IMG/VR virus record: IMGVR_UViG_3300046513_000221
Coordinates: 188,001 to 252,000 of that record
DNA from: a virus
Strand: one strand, 5' to 3'
Length of the DNA: 64,000 bases
The notes under the pieces were generated by a model that saw nothing but the letters and a program-made list of their open reading frames with translations, ran no database searches and had not been told where the DNA came from. The translations under genes and the position numbers were made by a program. Below, piece after piece: positions 24,335 through 32,806 of this stretch (within the stretch, counting starts at the first letter, position 1; every line of letters begins with the position of its first letter).

Positions 24335-24664
24335 CTACACCGAGTGCATGCGATGTTCGTCTTCTTGGGCGCGTTTCTCAAGGTGTCTGGTGAACTTGTG
24401 CGCGGTGCGGATCTCGATCTTCTGGAAGAACGGAGTCTTACGCAGCTTGCGGTTCAGTAGTACGGAGAGGATCAAGGCGATCAGCATCAGAGGGATGCCG
24501 ATGCACGCGGATATCGTTGCCCACATGATAACCGCGAAGAGGCTGTTGGCGATGTTGAACGAGTTGATCGACGTAATCAGCCTCGGGAAAACCGACACCA
24601 TTATGGATGGTACACCGAAAGCGCCAATGATGGCGATCACCACAGAAATGATAATACCTTGCAT
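24335..24664 (-). CDS. Small membrane protein
   Basis: 109 residues, TAGGAGCTTCAA before the ATG. Two hydrophobic segments (residues 2-27, IIISVVIAIIGAFGVPSIMV; and 42-70, SLFAVIMWATISACIGIPLM) and a basic, soluble C-terminal helix. Could be a holin-like or superinfection protein by shape only; there is no family match I can state. Confidence 0.6.
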   Translation of the reverse strand: MQGIIISVVIAIIGAFGVPSIMVSVFPRLITSINSFNIANSLFAVIMWATISACIGIPLMLIALILSVLLNRKLRKTPFFQKIEIRTAHKFTRHLEKRAQEDEHRMHSV

Positions 24665-24804
24665 TTGAAGCTCCTATCGATAGTTTGAATGAAGACTAAA
24701 TGAGGGACGATTCCCTCTTCAGTTCACAAGAATCATATATCCTTGAGCAGGATTCAGATTCGATTTTCGCCAACACTCACATAGTCAAACACACAGGAGT
24801 GCGC

Positions 24805-25335
24805 ATGAAGCAACTCGTAACCAAAGCGGCCCTCTGGCTGCAGCGGATGATCATCAAATCCAAGATGCGGATCAACCAGAGCCTCTCTATCTCGGACTTC
24901 CTCGTGGCGATCTCGGACCACCGGCTCGCCAAGGCCATGACCGAGCGGAACGAGCTTATCATTGTCGAGGTACCCCGTAACGTGGTATTTCGTGGGGTAA
25001 ACAACATAGTTTTCGAGGATAACGTCCGGATCCATTCGGAGGCCAACATGGTCGTCACCGCCTTCGAAAAGATCAGCATTAATCCACCAGAGCTGAGGGG
25101 TGACACCTTCTTCACTCAGGAGCAGCTGGGCGATTACTTCAAGGAACTGACTGCCAAGGTGAAGGCTCTTGAGCACGCTCTGGCCAACCAGCCTAAGCAC
25201 CAGTGCTGCGCTCCTCCCAAGGCTCCGGCCCTTCCGATCCCGGCAGTGAAACCTTTCAAGCCGAAGCACAAGCAGAAGGTGAAATCGCGGTATTCCCACT
25301 CAGCAGAGTACCCAAAACAACGTCAAGGAGCTTAA
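24805..25335 (+). CDS. Unknown protein directly upstream of PAAR
   Basis: 176 residues from ATG 24805, with CAGGAGTGCGC upstream. Residues about 60-105 look like short beta-helix turns (VVFRGVNNIVFEDNVRIHSE). The C-terminus is rich in Pro, Lys and Cys (QCCAPPKAPALPIPAVKPFK) and basic. The stop is immediately followed by the PAAR start (TAA ATG), so it is probably made with the spike tip and may help its assembly. That role is inference. Confidence 0.6.
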   Translation: MKQLVTKAALWLQRMIIKSKMRINQSLSISDFLVAISDHRLAKAMTERNELIIVEVPRNVVFRGVNNIVFEDNVRIHSEANMVVTAFEKISINPPELRGDTFFTQEQLGDYFKELTAKVKALEHALANQPKHQCCAPPKAPALPIPAVKPFKPKHKQKVKSRYSHSAEYPKQRQGA

Positions 25336-25608
25336 ATGTCAGCAGCAGCAGTAAGACTTGGCGACAAGTGCAGCGGCCACGGCCCGTTCTCCCCTCGCCC
25401 ATCGACCGAGGGAAGTCCCAAGACGATAGTCAACAACAAGCCGGTGGTCCGCGTTGGTGATGCTTGGGCCAACCACCCACACCCCGGAAAGCAAGCCTCC
25501 GGATCCCCGACTGTCTTCGCTGAAGGAAAGGCGATAGCCCGTGTTGGCGATAACATCGACTGCGGCTCCAAGTCCTCCAACGGAAGCCCGGACGTATTCA
25601 TAGGATAG
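25336..25608 (+). CDS. PAAR-domain spike tip protein
   Basis: 90 residues, entirely a PAAR domain: AAVRLGDKCSGHG at the N-terminus, VRVGDAWANHPHP in the middle, and ARVGDNIDCG ... GSPDVFIG at the end. The His and Cys of these repeats bind a metal at the tip in known PAAR proteins. It caps the gp5-like spike encoded at 7.3 kb. AAGGAG lies upstream, inside the end of the previous gene. Confidence 0.93.
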   Translation: MSAAAVRLGDKCSGHGPFSPRPSTEGSPKTIVNNKPVVRVGDAWANHPHPGKQASGSPTVFAEGKAIARVGDNIDCGSKSSNGSPDVFIG

Positions 25609-25611
25609 ACC

Positions 25612-25812
25612 ATGTACAAAAACGAAGAGGGACACGTAGTCCAGTGGACAAAGTTCAGCGAATCCAAGCCCGAAGAGGGACAACACATCCTCTTCCGGGA
25701 GGAGCGCGAACGCTGCGAGATGTACCCCGATGGCTGGGCCAAAGGGACTGGTCACTACTACGCTGAAGACGCCTCCGATTGGAATGGCGAGTGGATGGAG
25801 TGGCCTCGGTAA
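25612..25812 (+). CDS. Small DUF551-like protein
   Basis: 66 residues. VQWTKFSESKPEEGQHILF followed by a variable middle and a Trp-rich end (SDWNGEWMEWPR). The 'W-x-x-F-x-E-x-x-P-x-x-G-x-x-I-L' opening and final W-P are typical of DUF551-type small phage proteins. Function unknown. Three bases after PAAR, before a terminator. Confidence 0.6.
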   Translation: MYKNEEGHVVQWTKFSESKPEEGQHILFREERERCEMYPDGWAKGTGHYYAEDASDWNGEWMEWPR

Positions 25813-25857
25813 AAAAAAAGATCCATAGCCCCGCAAAGGGCTATGGATTCTTCATTT
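25812..25857. terminator. Bidirectional terminator
   Basis: A-tract, then stem ATCCATAGCCC / GGGCTATGGAT (25821-25848), then TCTTCATTT. Between convergent genes. Confidence 0.85.
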
Positions 25858-26203
25858 ACTTCGCGTTGCGACGAGCGGAAATGCACATGATGCTGCGGAC
25901 ATCGAACTCAGCGCCGTGCTTCCAGTGACGGAACTCGGCTGGAACGTCCTCCATGATCTCGTAGACACGCTTGATGTCGTTGTTCACCATGTAGTAGCGC
26001 ACCAGAGCAATCACCTTTGGCGTGCCGGACAGACGACTGTACATGATCTCCATGTCATTGTGACGCGCCTCGGTCTGGTAGGTGTGGTAATCGCTGGTGA
26101 AGTCTGCCCACTCCTCGCTGCTCACCACCTTGAAGCCGCCGTGCATCAGCGTCTTCTTCGATTGCTCTTCAAAATTTACCGGGCTGGTTGGATCGATGTT
26201 CAT
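25856..26203 (-). CDS. Hypothetical protein
   Basis: 115 residues, ATAAGGAGTTACA before the ATG. Helical with acidic and aromatic residues (SSEEWADFTSDYHTYQTEAR; DIKRVYEIMEDVPAEFRHWK). No family recognised. 9 bases after the next upstream gene, so part of the same minus unit. Confidence 0.6.
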   Translation of the reverse strand: MNIDPTSPVNFEEQSKKTLMHGGFKVVSSEEWADFTSDYHTYQTEARHNDMEIMYSRLSGTPKVIALVRYYMVNNDIKRVYEIMEDVPAEFRHWKHGAEFDVRSIMCISARRNAK

Positions 26204-26212
26204 TGTAACTCC

Positions 26213-27463
26213 TTATGCAAGCATGAGACGCAGCTTCTTACGCTGGTCGATATCGAGGAACTTGTTTGCTTCAGTCAGATTGGCTATCATCTTGGCACGA
26301 TAGTCATCTGCGTTCTTCCCCGCTCGAACTTTATTCTTTGGAACCAGACCATACAACTCGTACAGCTCGTCCTCATCGTCCGAGTAGACGAAACTGAACG
26401 CAACGGTAAGGTGCTGCAGGAAGTTCAGGTGATCCAGATTGGCACCGGACTCGGTCAGGAGTTGAACGACGATGTCGAGATTCTTGCGAGCGTCCGACTT
26501 CAGTTCAGTCTTCATTCCCGAGAAGAATGCTCTGAAGTGGTCTGGACCCGGATCATTCATCGAATTAGATCCGAAGGAGAAGTATGCTGGCAGCACCCCA
26601 GCCTCCGCGATCGCATAGACGCCGTAGGTCTTTACGACCGACGTCATCATGTATTTGCGAGTATGGCGGCTCTTGACACTCGAAACGTTCTTCAGAGTGA
26701 AAGACTCCAATGGGATCTCGCGGACGTACATACTGAGGTAAGTCTCCAGCATCTGGACAGCTACCGCGTGCGAATGCTTGCCGTCCTTATTGAAGTCATT
26801 GCAATCCTTGAAGAAAGTCTCGGCGTCCATGTCAAGACGCTTTGGACCCTCGATGATTGGATCCATCAAAAGCTGCGGTGCAACTATGTCGATCACATCG
26901 TCCTGAAAGCCGCTCTCCCGGAGGAACGCATTCTCCTCGACCATCATCTTCTTGGTGAAGCTGTTGGGGAAAGAATCTCCGTATCCGGGTCTCGTGGCAC
27001 TGCCGACGATGACCATGTCCTTCCAATCTACAATGAGTTTGTCCAGCCGGATGTATCCTTCGGCATCCTCAAATACCACATGTTTGAGAAACTTGAAGGA
27101 GCTCATGACGCTGCTCGTGTCGCACAGCCTGTTACCCTTCATGTCCGGGATCAAGATCTCCTCGAAGATGTGCTCGATCACCATGCTGTTTGTCAGCGCC
27201 TTCTCGTAGACTTTCGATGAAAGCTTCGCGAACAGAGCCTGCACCGGATCGATAGGGGTGTAGTACCGCTTGTGATCGGAGGTCGGAGGGAACTTGGCCT
27301 CCATGACGAGACGAATGATGTCGTGTTCCACCAGCGTCTCCACCGAAAAGGAGCGCACCGCGCTCTCCAGCACAGCCAGTCGCTTCCAACCGCTGTCGCC
27401 AAACAGCTCGACACACGCAGCGACTTCTTCAGGCTTGCATGGAAGTTTTTTGCGAGGCTTCAA
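26213..27463 (-). CDS. Unknown phage protein with a probable frameshifted N-terminus
   Basis: 416 residues if begun at TTG 27463, which has no ribosome binding site. The reading frame is open and protein-like upstream to 27496 (ISKNLTVLALKPRKK). A separate 16-codon frame starts at ATG 27525 (MNTAKFIEDEKKS). Joining them by a -1 shift at A-AAG near 27494-27497 gives a smooth protein of about 437 residues. Either a programmed frameshift or a missing A in the sequence would explain this. The rest of the protein has no motif I recognise. It is downstream of the RNA polymerase beta gene. Confidence 0.65.
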   Translation of the reverse strand: MKPRKKLPCKPEEVAACVELFGDSGWKRLAVLESAVRSFSVETLVEHDIIRLVMEAKFPPTSDHKRYYTPIDPVQALFAKLSSKVYEKALTNSMVIEHIFEEILIPDMKGNRLCDTSSVMSSFKFLKHVVFEDAEGYIRLDKLIVDWKDMVIVGSATRPGYGDSFPNSFTKKMMVEENAFLRESGFQDDVIDIVAPQLLMDPIIEGPKRLDMDAETFFKDCNDFNKDGKHSHAVAVQMLETYLSMYVREIPLESFTLKNVSSVKSRHTRKYMMTSVVKTYGVYAIAEAGVLPAYFSFGSNSMNDPGPDHFRAFFSGMKTELKSDARKNLDIVVQLLTESGANLDHLNFLQHLTVAFSFVYSDDEDELYELYGLVPKNKVRAGKNADDYRAKMIANLTEANKFLDIDQRKKLRLMLA

Positions 27464-27539
27464 GGCGAGGACAGTCAGGTTCTTACTGATTTCTTTTCAT
27501 CTTCAATGAATTTTGCGGTATTCATAGTCCGTTCAATCA

Positions 27540-27576
27540 AAAATAACCCATAGACCTTTTGGCCTATGGGTTGGTT
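27540..27576 (-). terminator. Terminator of the RNA polymerase beta gene
   Basis: On the minus strand, AACCCATAGGCC / GGTCTATGGGTT with a 4-base loop is followed by ATTTTTG. Lies between co-directional genes, so the downstream gene may need readthrough or its own promoter. Confidence 0.8.
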
Positions 27577-27579
27577 ACA

Positions 27580-29646
27580 TTACTCTTCGTCGCCGCGTTC
27601 ATCCTGCAGCGTTTCGAGGGCTTCTTCCTCCATCCCCTCGTTCTCCATCGTGATACCGATACCAGAGAAGTACGAGCGAATCACCTGTGCGGCATTCGTG
27701 ATCGTGTTCTCGGTGTCGGTGCCGATGTTGACGCGGTTGATGTTCTGGATGTCGTTGCGCAGCAGCTTGACGATCTGGTTCCGGCGCTCCACGTTGTGCG
27801 AGGAGTAGTGACGCAGGAAGTTCACGATCGGCTTGGAACCTTCTGGGCCGTTGGACAGCATCAGCATGTTGAACGTCTCCTGCTCGCCGAAGCGGATCGG
27901 AGACGAGTTGTTCATCGCGGTACCCTTCTTGTACTGCTCGTTGCTCTTGAACGGAACGTTGAGCAGACTGATCTGACCAGCCGAGCGAACGGAGAACTTC
28001 GACGCGGCCTCGTGCTTCAGCTGAATGAAGTACATGTCGCCGAGGATCTGCGCCTGAAGCAAGCCCTCGAATTTGAGCTTGTTGATGCCGAAGTGGTTAT
28101 ACAGGTTCGACATGATCTGCGGCGTGGCGTTCTCGAAGAAGGGAGGCTGATGGATGTACAGACCCTTCTCGAAGACGGCCTCGCAGTAAGCGTCGATGAA
28201 CTCGTCGGAGTCCGGCTGCGTATCGGCGAACTCCAGCAGCTCGGTACGCTGCAGCGGGTTCAGGATCTCGAAGAACTCCAGAATCGCGTTGAAGAGCCAG
28301 TAATTGCGCTCCAATACCACGCTCTTCGCCTTGAGGATGATCTCGTTGGCGATGAAGTTCAGCTCCTGCTCGAACAGCTGTGCGATGTTCATACGCCCGG
28401 TGACGCCGAGCGGATTCAGCACCACATCCGGGATGCGACCGTCTGCCGTGCGCGGCATCTGGTCATCCGGGATGATGGCGGAGATAACGCCCTTGTTGCC
28501 GTAGCGACCGGTGATCTTCGAACCGATGTAGATGCCGTGGTCCTTGCGGATTTTGAAGCGCAGCACAGCACCCTCGAACTCGGAGCGATCCTGACTGAAC
28601 TTGATGCCCGAGTTGTAGTCCTTGGCCTTCTGGAACAGGAAGCCGACATCGTCGCGCAGGGTCCAGCCGTTCTCTTTGAACTGAGTGATCATGTCCTCCA
28701 GTTCCTGATACTTGGCCTTGTTGTGCTCGATCAGGACGCGGATCGGCTCGTTGAAGGTGTAAGCCAGATCCTTCTCAGCGAAGTTGCTGAAGACCTCGAT
28801 GTCCTCGATGACGCCGTCGAAGAAGAAGCAGGTGTCGGTGCGCTCGATGGTCGCGCCGTTCTCCTTGAAGTCGTTCAGGATCGAACTGTAGTTGATCCGG
28901 CGACGGGCCGCGAGGATGCCGCCCTTGATCTTCTGACCGACCGTCGGGAACGGCTGGTGACGACCCTTGTCGCCGTACAGGTTCAGCAGAACGTCGTTGT
29001 TGTTGACGACGATGTCGGCTTCGGTCACGGAGGTGTGACTGAACTTTTTAGCACCCGACGCACTGAGTGGGATGCCGTCTTCGAAGGTCAGACCGTCTTT
29101 CGCGAGAAACAGCACGTTCAGGTTGACGCCGTACTTCAGATTCAGGCCGTCGTCGTACATGTTGGTGCGCTCCAGCAGCGTTCCGGCCTCCAGAGTATCC
29201 CCGAACTCCATCTCGGGCATTTTCCGTACGTTTTTGTGCCCATAGTTCTCGGTCAGGCGCGACACGGAGGTGTGGTGGAAGACGCCCACGGACTCGTCGC
29301 CGTACAGGAAGAAGTGGTACGCGTTGTTCTCGTTGAACTCCACGGTGCCAATGAAGGTGGCGTCCTCGGTCAACTGGGTGTAGCCCATGCCGTGCGAGTA
29401 CTTACCGACCTGATTCTCGAAGCGGCTGAAGACCTTCGGGATCTCTCCCTCGTTCAGCGTCAGTGCCTGACCGATCTGGCCGGTGAACATGTTCAGGCGC
29501 GAGCCATCACATTTGTTGACGTTTGGAGTGAGGACGTCCTCACCCAAGAAGTAATGGGGTGGTCTTTCCGTCACCACCTCGACGGCCTTAGCGGTTGCGG
29601 TCTTCTTGATGACCTTGGCTGCTTCGGTTGGTTTCTTCTTTGCCAT
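27580..29646 (-). CDS. RNA polymerase beta subunit, C-terminal part (split polymerase)
   Basis: 688 residues. The hallmark beta motif GRYGNKGVISAIIPDDQMP is near residue 380, followed by PDVVLNPLGVTGRMNIAQLF (cellular: GRHGNKGV ... DIVLNPLGVPSRMN). Near residue 550-590 comes the beta clamp region, FSVRSAGQISLL ... PIRFGEQETFNML (cellular: RFGEMEVWALEAYGA). These elements line the active centre and contact beta'. The beta N-terminal half is absent here and was not found in this window. The N-terminal 25 residues are Lys/Ala-rich. Has its own terminator. Confidence 0.93.
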   Translation of the reverse strand: MAKKKPTEAAKVIKKTATAKAVEVVTERPPHYFLGEDVLTPNVNKCDGSRLNMFTGQIGQALTLNEGEIPKVFSRFENQVGKYSHGMGYTQLTEDATFIGTVEFNENNAYHFFLYGDESVGVFHHTSVSRLTENYGHKNVRKMPEMEFGDTLEAGTLLERTNMYDDGLNLKYGVNLNVLFLAKDGLTFEDGIPLSASGAKKFSHTSVTEADIVVNNNDVLLNLYGDKGRHQPFPTVGQKIKGGILAARRRINYSSILNDFKENGATIERTDTCFFFDGVIEDIEVFSNFAEKDLAYTFNEPIRVLIEHNKAKYQELEDMITQFKENGWTLRDDVGFLFQKAKDYNSGIKFSQDRSEFEGAVLRFKIRKDHGIYIGSKITGRYGNKGVISAIIPDDQMPRTADGRIPDVVLNPLGVTGRMNIAQLFEQELNFIANEIILKAKSVVLERNYWLFNAILEFFEILNPLQRTELLEFADTQPDSDEFIDAYCEAVFEKGLYIHQPPFFENATPQIMSNLYNHFGINKLKFEGLLQAQILGDMYFIQLKHEAASKFSVRSAGQISLLNVPFKSNEQYKKGTAMNNSSPIRFGEQETFNMLMLSNGPEGSKPIVNFLRHYSSHNVERRNQIVKLLRNDIQNINRVNIGTDTENTITNAAQVIRSYFSGIGITMENEGMEEEALETLQDERGDEE

Positions 29647-29655
29647 GTGTGTTTC

Positions 29656-29952
29656 CTAGATGCGAAGCGATTTTGGTGGCAGCACCATGAGTGCCTCTGC
29701 CTTGAACGTGGTAGCGAACTCGGCGTACGGCTCTCCGCGCCGGTGCTTGCTGTCCTTCTTCCAGTAGATGATGCGATCCCTGTGCTCTGTCGGCGAGAAC
29801 CCCTTGATGCGGAAAGTGACGTTCTCGCGAGTGACGTAGTACTTCTCGGTCTCGCGGATGATGTCCGCTATGAAGACCTTAGGGGTACCGTCTACCGGCG
29901 AGTTGTACTCAGTGATCTTGAGGAACCGAGCTTTTTGTTGTTGTTGGACCAT
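29656..29952 (-). CDS. Hypothetical protein upstream of RNA polymerase beta
   Basis: 98 residues, TTGGGAAATTTTGT before the ATG. N-terminal VQQQQKARFLKITEYN, then beta-like segments (KVFIADIIRETEKYYVTREN). Basic overall. Not recognised; 9 bases upstream of the polymerase gene, so probably co-expressed. Confidence 0.6.
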   Translation of the reverse strand: MVQQQQKARFLKITEYNSPVDGTPKVFIADIIRETEKYYVTRENVTFRIKGFSPTEHRDRIIYWKKDSKHRRGEPYAEFATTFKAEALMVLPPKSLRI

Positions 29953-29969
29953 ACAAAATTTCCCAAATG

Positions 29970-30008
29970 AAATGGGGTACGACCGTTGTGATCGTACCCC
30001 AGTTTACG
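29970..30008 (-). terminator. Terminator of the recombinase gene
   Basis: Stem GGGGTACGA / TCGTACCCC (29974-30000); on the minus strand it is followed by ATTTCATTTGGG. Lies 1 base after the recombinase gene end. Confidence 0.7.
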
Positions 30009-31229
30009 TTACTCTTCGAACTCTTCGGTCAAGCTGTTGCGGTCAACCGCTTCGGCGGTCGAGGCACCATTCTTGGCTTCGAGGATCGTGCCCATTTTCT
30101 CGGCGATGTAGGTGTTCCAGCTTTCTTGGAAGTCACCGTCGCCGTTGTACAGGGTCAGGAAGTCCTTCTGAGCGAAGGTGTGTTCCGGTGCCGGAGCGAT
30201 GTAGAACTTCTGACCCTGCTTCTTCAGCACACCCAGCGTGTCCTTGATGTGGTAGTAGTTCGTCAGCGCGTTGTGGAAGCCCAGCTTGCCGTGGTAGAAC
30301 AGCGGGGCCGACAGCTTGTTGTAGCCCGAGCGGGTCTTCAGGAAGTTGCAATAGACCAGACGGCCTTGGATGCCCAGATCCTTGTCGTCCTTATACTCCT
30401 TACCGGCCTTCAGCTTGAAGACGAACGACGCCATGTAGACGAACTTGTTACCGCCCGAGATGTTCTCGTCCTCGCCCAGACCCGGCAGCTGGATCTTCTT
30501 CTCGGCGTACGGGTTGATGGTGATCTTGGTCGTGATGTGACCGATCGCCATGATGGTGATGTTGTAAGCTTCCAGCAGGTGCTCGACGCCCATCAGGAAC
30601 GCGGAGTTGCCCTTGGCGATCGTTGCTGCGACCATGTTGGAGTCCATGTCGGCCTTCTCCAGCAGCTCTTTGTTGCGCATCGCGGCGACGGAGTCGATGA
30701 TCAGGATGGTCGGCGGATAGATCTTGCAAGGCTTGCCTTCCAGCGTGTACCAGTCCAGCAGCTCGCTCGGCGGGAGGTTGCGCTTGTGCTCGGCGATCTC
30801 GAACAGCTGCTTCTTCAGGAACTCGACGGTCATGTCTTCTTGGTTGAAGACGGTGAAGGTGTTGTCGTATTCTTCGTCCGTGCAGCCGGTCAGGTTCTTG
30901 ACGCGGGAGCGTGGATCGGTCGATGAACGCTCGAAGTCGGCGAGGATCACGTCGCCGTTCATCGGGTGCGCCATGTTCCATGCTGCTTGGATCAGAATGG
31001 TGGTCTTACCGGACTGCGAGTGGCCGACTGCCATGTGGATCTTGCCCATCGGCAGACCGATGTTGTAGAACTCTTCGTTGTCAGCGAGGTTGGTCGCGAC
31101 GGTACCGCAGTTGTAGTCGATCAGGTCGATGCCGGTGGCGACGAACATGGTTTCGGACACGGAACCCGGAGCCTGTTTCTTGATGATGTCGGCCTTGGTA
31201 CCTTTGATTTGCTTGTTCAGAATGCCCAT
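30009..31229 (-). CDS. RecA/UvsX-like recombinase
   Basis: 406 residues. The Walker A motif is GHSQSGKTT (residues 69-77, Lys75). Walker B is in ILIIDSVAA (about 175-183), followed by the RecA-like block MVAATIAKGNSAFLMGVEHL and AIGHITTK. The fold order is that of the UvsX/RecA family, though sequence is far from E. coli RecA. In T4, UvsX drives recombination-dependent replication and repair. A primase, RNase H and Dda-like helicase in this window fit the same pathway. The C-terminal 25 residues are acidic, as in RecA. Confidence 0.85.
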   Translation of the reverse strand: MGILNKQIKGTKADIIKKQAPGSVSETMFVATGIDLIDYNCGTVATNLADNEEFYNIGLPMGKIHMAVGHSQSGKTTILIQAAWNMAHPMNGDVILADFERSSTDPRSRVKNLTGCTDEEYDNTFTVFNQEDMTVEFLKKQLFEIAEHKRNLPPSELLDWYTLEGKPCKIYPPTILIIDSVAAMRNKELLEKADMDSNMVAATIAKGNSAFLMGVEHLLEAYNITIMAIGHITTKITINPYAEKKIQLPGLGEDENISGGNKFVYMASFVFKLKAGKEYKDDKDLGIQGRLVYCNFLKTRSGYNKLSAPLFYHGKLGFHNALTNYYHIKDTLGVLKKQGQKFYIAPAPEHTFAQKDFLTLYNGDGDFQESWNTYIAEKMGTILEAKNGASTAEAVDRNSLTEEFEE

Positions 31230-31277
31230 TGATTACTTTCAAACTTGAGGTTGCTGGGAGTCGGATGATTCCCGTAA

Positions 31278-31290
31278 AGATAATATATTC
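31278..31290 (-). promoter_or_regulatory. AT-rich promoter-like motif
   Basis: GATAATATATTC in the 79-base gap before the recombinase gene; resembles the AT motif at other unit starts. Confidence 0.35.
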
Positions 31291-31308
31291 ACTACCGACC
31301 GGCTGAAG

Positions 31309-31818
31309 TTAGCCGATGATGCGGGTAGCGGACCAGCGGGTGGCGCTGCGCAGCGAGATCTCGAAGATCGGTTGCTGCAGGAAGCGATCCTGCGTCTCGT
31401 TGAAGATCTGGATGCCCATCAGGAATGAAAGGTTCGGCTGCTTGCCGATCTTCTCCAGATTACCCTTCAGGAAGGTCAGAACCGGATTCATCAGGTAATC
31501 CGCCTCGGCGTCACGGATGTCACCGTTGGCGGCAGCGGTGGTGCGGTTCACGCAGCGTTGCGGCTGGTTGTTGGAACCGTCCCACGCCGCCACGAAGGAG
31601 ACGTGAGCAGCGATCAGGTCGCCGCGCTCGGTGATGAAGCGTTTGAAGACTTCCGGGTCACCGAAGGCCGTCATCACGACATCCGAGTTGATGTCGTGGA
31701 CGTAGCGACCGAGCGCGCTGTGGTCACCGAACAGGGCGTTCTGCGCCTTGCAGTAGCCGTCCAGCACTTTACTTGCTGCCACGGAAGCGTTCGATGCGTT
31801 TGCCTTTGATTGGTCCAT
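31309..31818 (-). CDS. Hypothetical protein
   Basis: 169 residues from ATG 31818 (GGAAAGACGACA upstream); it begins inside the end of the DHH gene. Ala/Ser/Asn-rich N-terminus, then helical segments (KVLDGYCKAQNALFGDHSAL; FLKGNLEKIGKQPNLSFLMG). The stop codon lies in a small hairpin (GGCTAACTTCAGCC). Family not recognised. Confidence 0.55.
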   Translation of the reverse strand: MDQSKANASNASVAASKVLDGYCKAQNALFGDHSALGRYVHDINSDVVMTAFGDPEVFKRFITERGDLIAAHVSFVAAWDGSNNQPQRCVNRTTAAANGDIRDAEADYLMNPVLTFLKGNLEKIGKQPNLSFLMGIQIFNETQDRFLQQPIFEISLRSATRWSATRIIG

Positions 31819-32743
31819 TGTCGTCTTTCCAGAAGAGGTGTTTATTGGTGTTTCCACCGGCTGCAGCCTTGTGACCACCGCCGTTGAAGTGCTTTTCTGC
31901 AATCTTTGCTACATCCACCGGACCATCTTTGAGGGTACGCAGACTCAGGTAGTAGCGCTCCTTGTCAGTGTCGTAAACCCAGATGATCGCGAGGTCGTAC
32001 TTTGCGCAGAGTCGATTGCCCAGCTCAGACGCAAACATGTTGTCGGCACCTACCGTCGCAACGGTGAAGCCGTCGATCTCGCCGACGACCAGTGTCTTGT
32101 TGTTCAGCAGCTCTTCGATCTGGTTGTTGAAGAGACGCAGTTGAGCCTCACCCTCGCGAATGAACTCTTTGTAGAAGTCATCGATGTTGAAAGACTCGAC
32201 GAGTCTGTCCCAGCAGTCGAAGTCCATTGGCTGCGAGGCGATGTTGATCATGAATTTCTTAGTATCTTCCAGATGGAAGTTCCAAAGGTCACGATCCTGA
32301 ACGTGGTCCACCAGACGCTTCAGACCCACCAGTGTCGCCGCGACTGCGGGACTGTGAGCAATGAAGCGATCCCAAGACAGACCGGCACCGGACTTCTTGC
32401 CGTCCAGACGCAGGTACAGCTTGCCGACGATGTCGTTCTCTTCAGCCAGTAGCCTCTGCACACCAGCCATGCGCTTGAACGCTGGCTCGTGGTGGTCGAT
32501 GACATGCACTTCGGCACCGAGTGCCGCCGTCATCCAGAGCAGTTGTTCGTCGTTGTACGAGAAGTCGAGGACATAGACCGTGGTGTCCTTGTCGATCTTG
32601 TCGTACGGCGGAGGATGCCCGTAGAAGACTGGCAGGATCGTGACGTTGTCGATTTGGCCGCAATTCTTCAGGCCTTGTCTGGCAACATACGCTGAACAGA
32701 AACCGTCGAAGCAGTTTCCATGGTACAGTATGAGGTATTTCAT
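31769..32743 (-). CDS. DHH/DHHA1 phosphoesterase
   Basis: 324 residues. The metal-binding motifs of the DHH superfamily occur in order: YHGNCFDGFCSAY (His8, Asp13), VYVLDFSY (Asp60), the signature VIDHHEP (Asp83, His84, His85), VDHVQDRDLW, and the DHHA1 motif NGGGHKAAAGG (about 288-297). The family includes NrnA oligoribonucleases and c-di-AMP/pApA hydrolases. The likely job is clearing short oligonucleotides or cyclic dinucleotides; which one cannot be told here. RNase H is the next gene upstream. Confidence 0.88.
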   Translation of the reverse strand: MKYLILYHGNCFDGFCSAYVARQGLKNCGQIDNVTILPVFYGHPPPYDKIDKDTTVYVLDFSYNDEQLLWMTAALGAEVHVIDHHEPAFKRMAGVQRLLAEENDIVGKLYLRLDGKKSGAGLSWDRFIAHSPAVAATLVGLKRLVDHVQDRDLWNFHLEDTKKFMINIASQPMDFDCWDRLVESFNIDDFYKEFIREGEAQLRLFNNQIEELLNNKTLVVGEIDGFTVATVGADNMFASELGNRLCAKYDLAIIWVYDTDKERYYLSLRTLKDGPVDVAKIAEKHFNGGGHKAAAGGNTNKHLFWKDDNGPIKGKRIERFRGSK

Positions 32744-32771
32744 GATGTCAGTAATGAAAAGTTACGATTTT

Positions 32772-32800
32772 CAGGAGGATCGCATTTTCGTGATCCTTGG
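32772..32800 (-). other. Intercistronic hairpin
   Basis: Plus-strand GGAGGATCGCATTTTCGTGATCCTTGG folds as GGATC / GATCC with a long loop, between the RNase H and DHH genes. Weak terminator or processing site. Confidence 0.4.
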
Positions 32801-32806
32801 ATTTTC

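Noticed and set aside
24335-24664. Naming the two-segment membrane protein a holin
   Set aside because: Topology alone does not identify a holin, and no endolysin gene is beside it.
27559-29970. An 803-codon open frame on the plus strand
   Set aside because: It is the complement of the RNA polymerase beta gene, with the same composition artefact and no good ribosome binding site.
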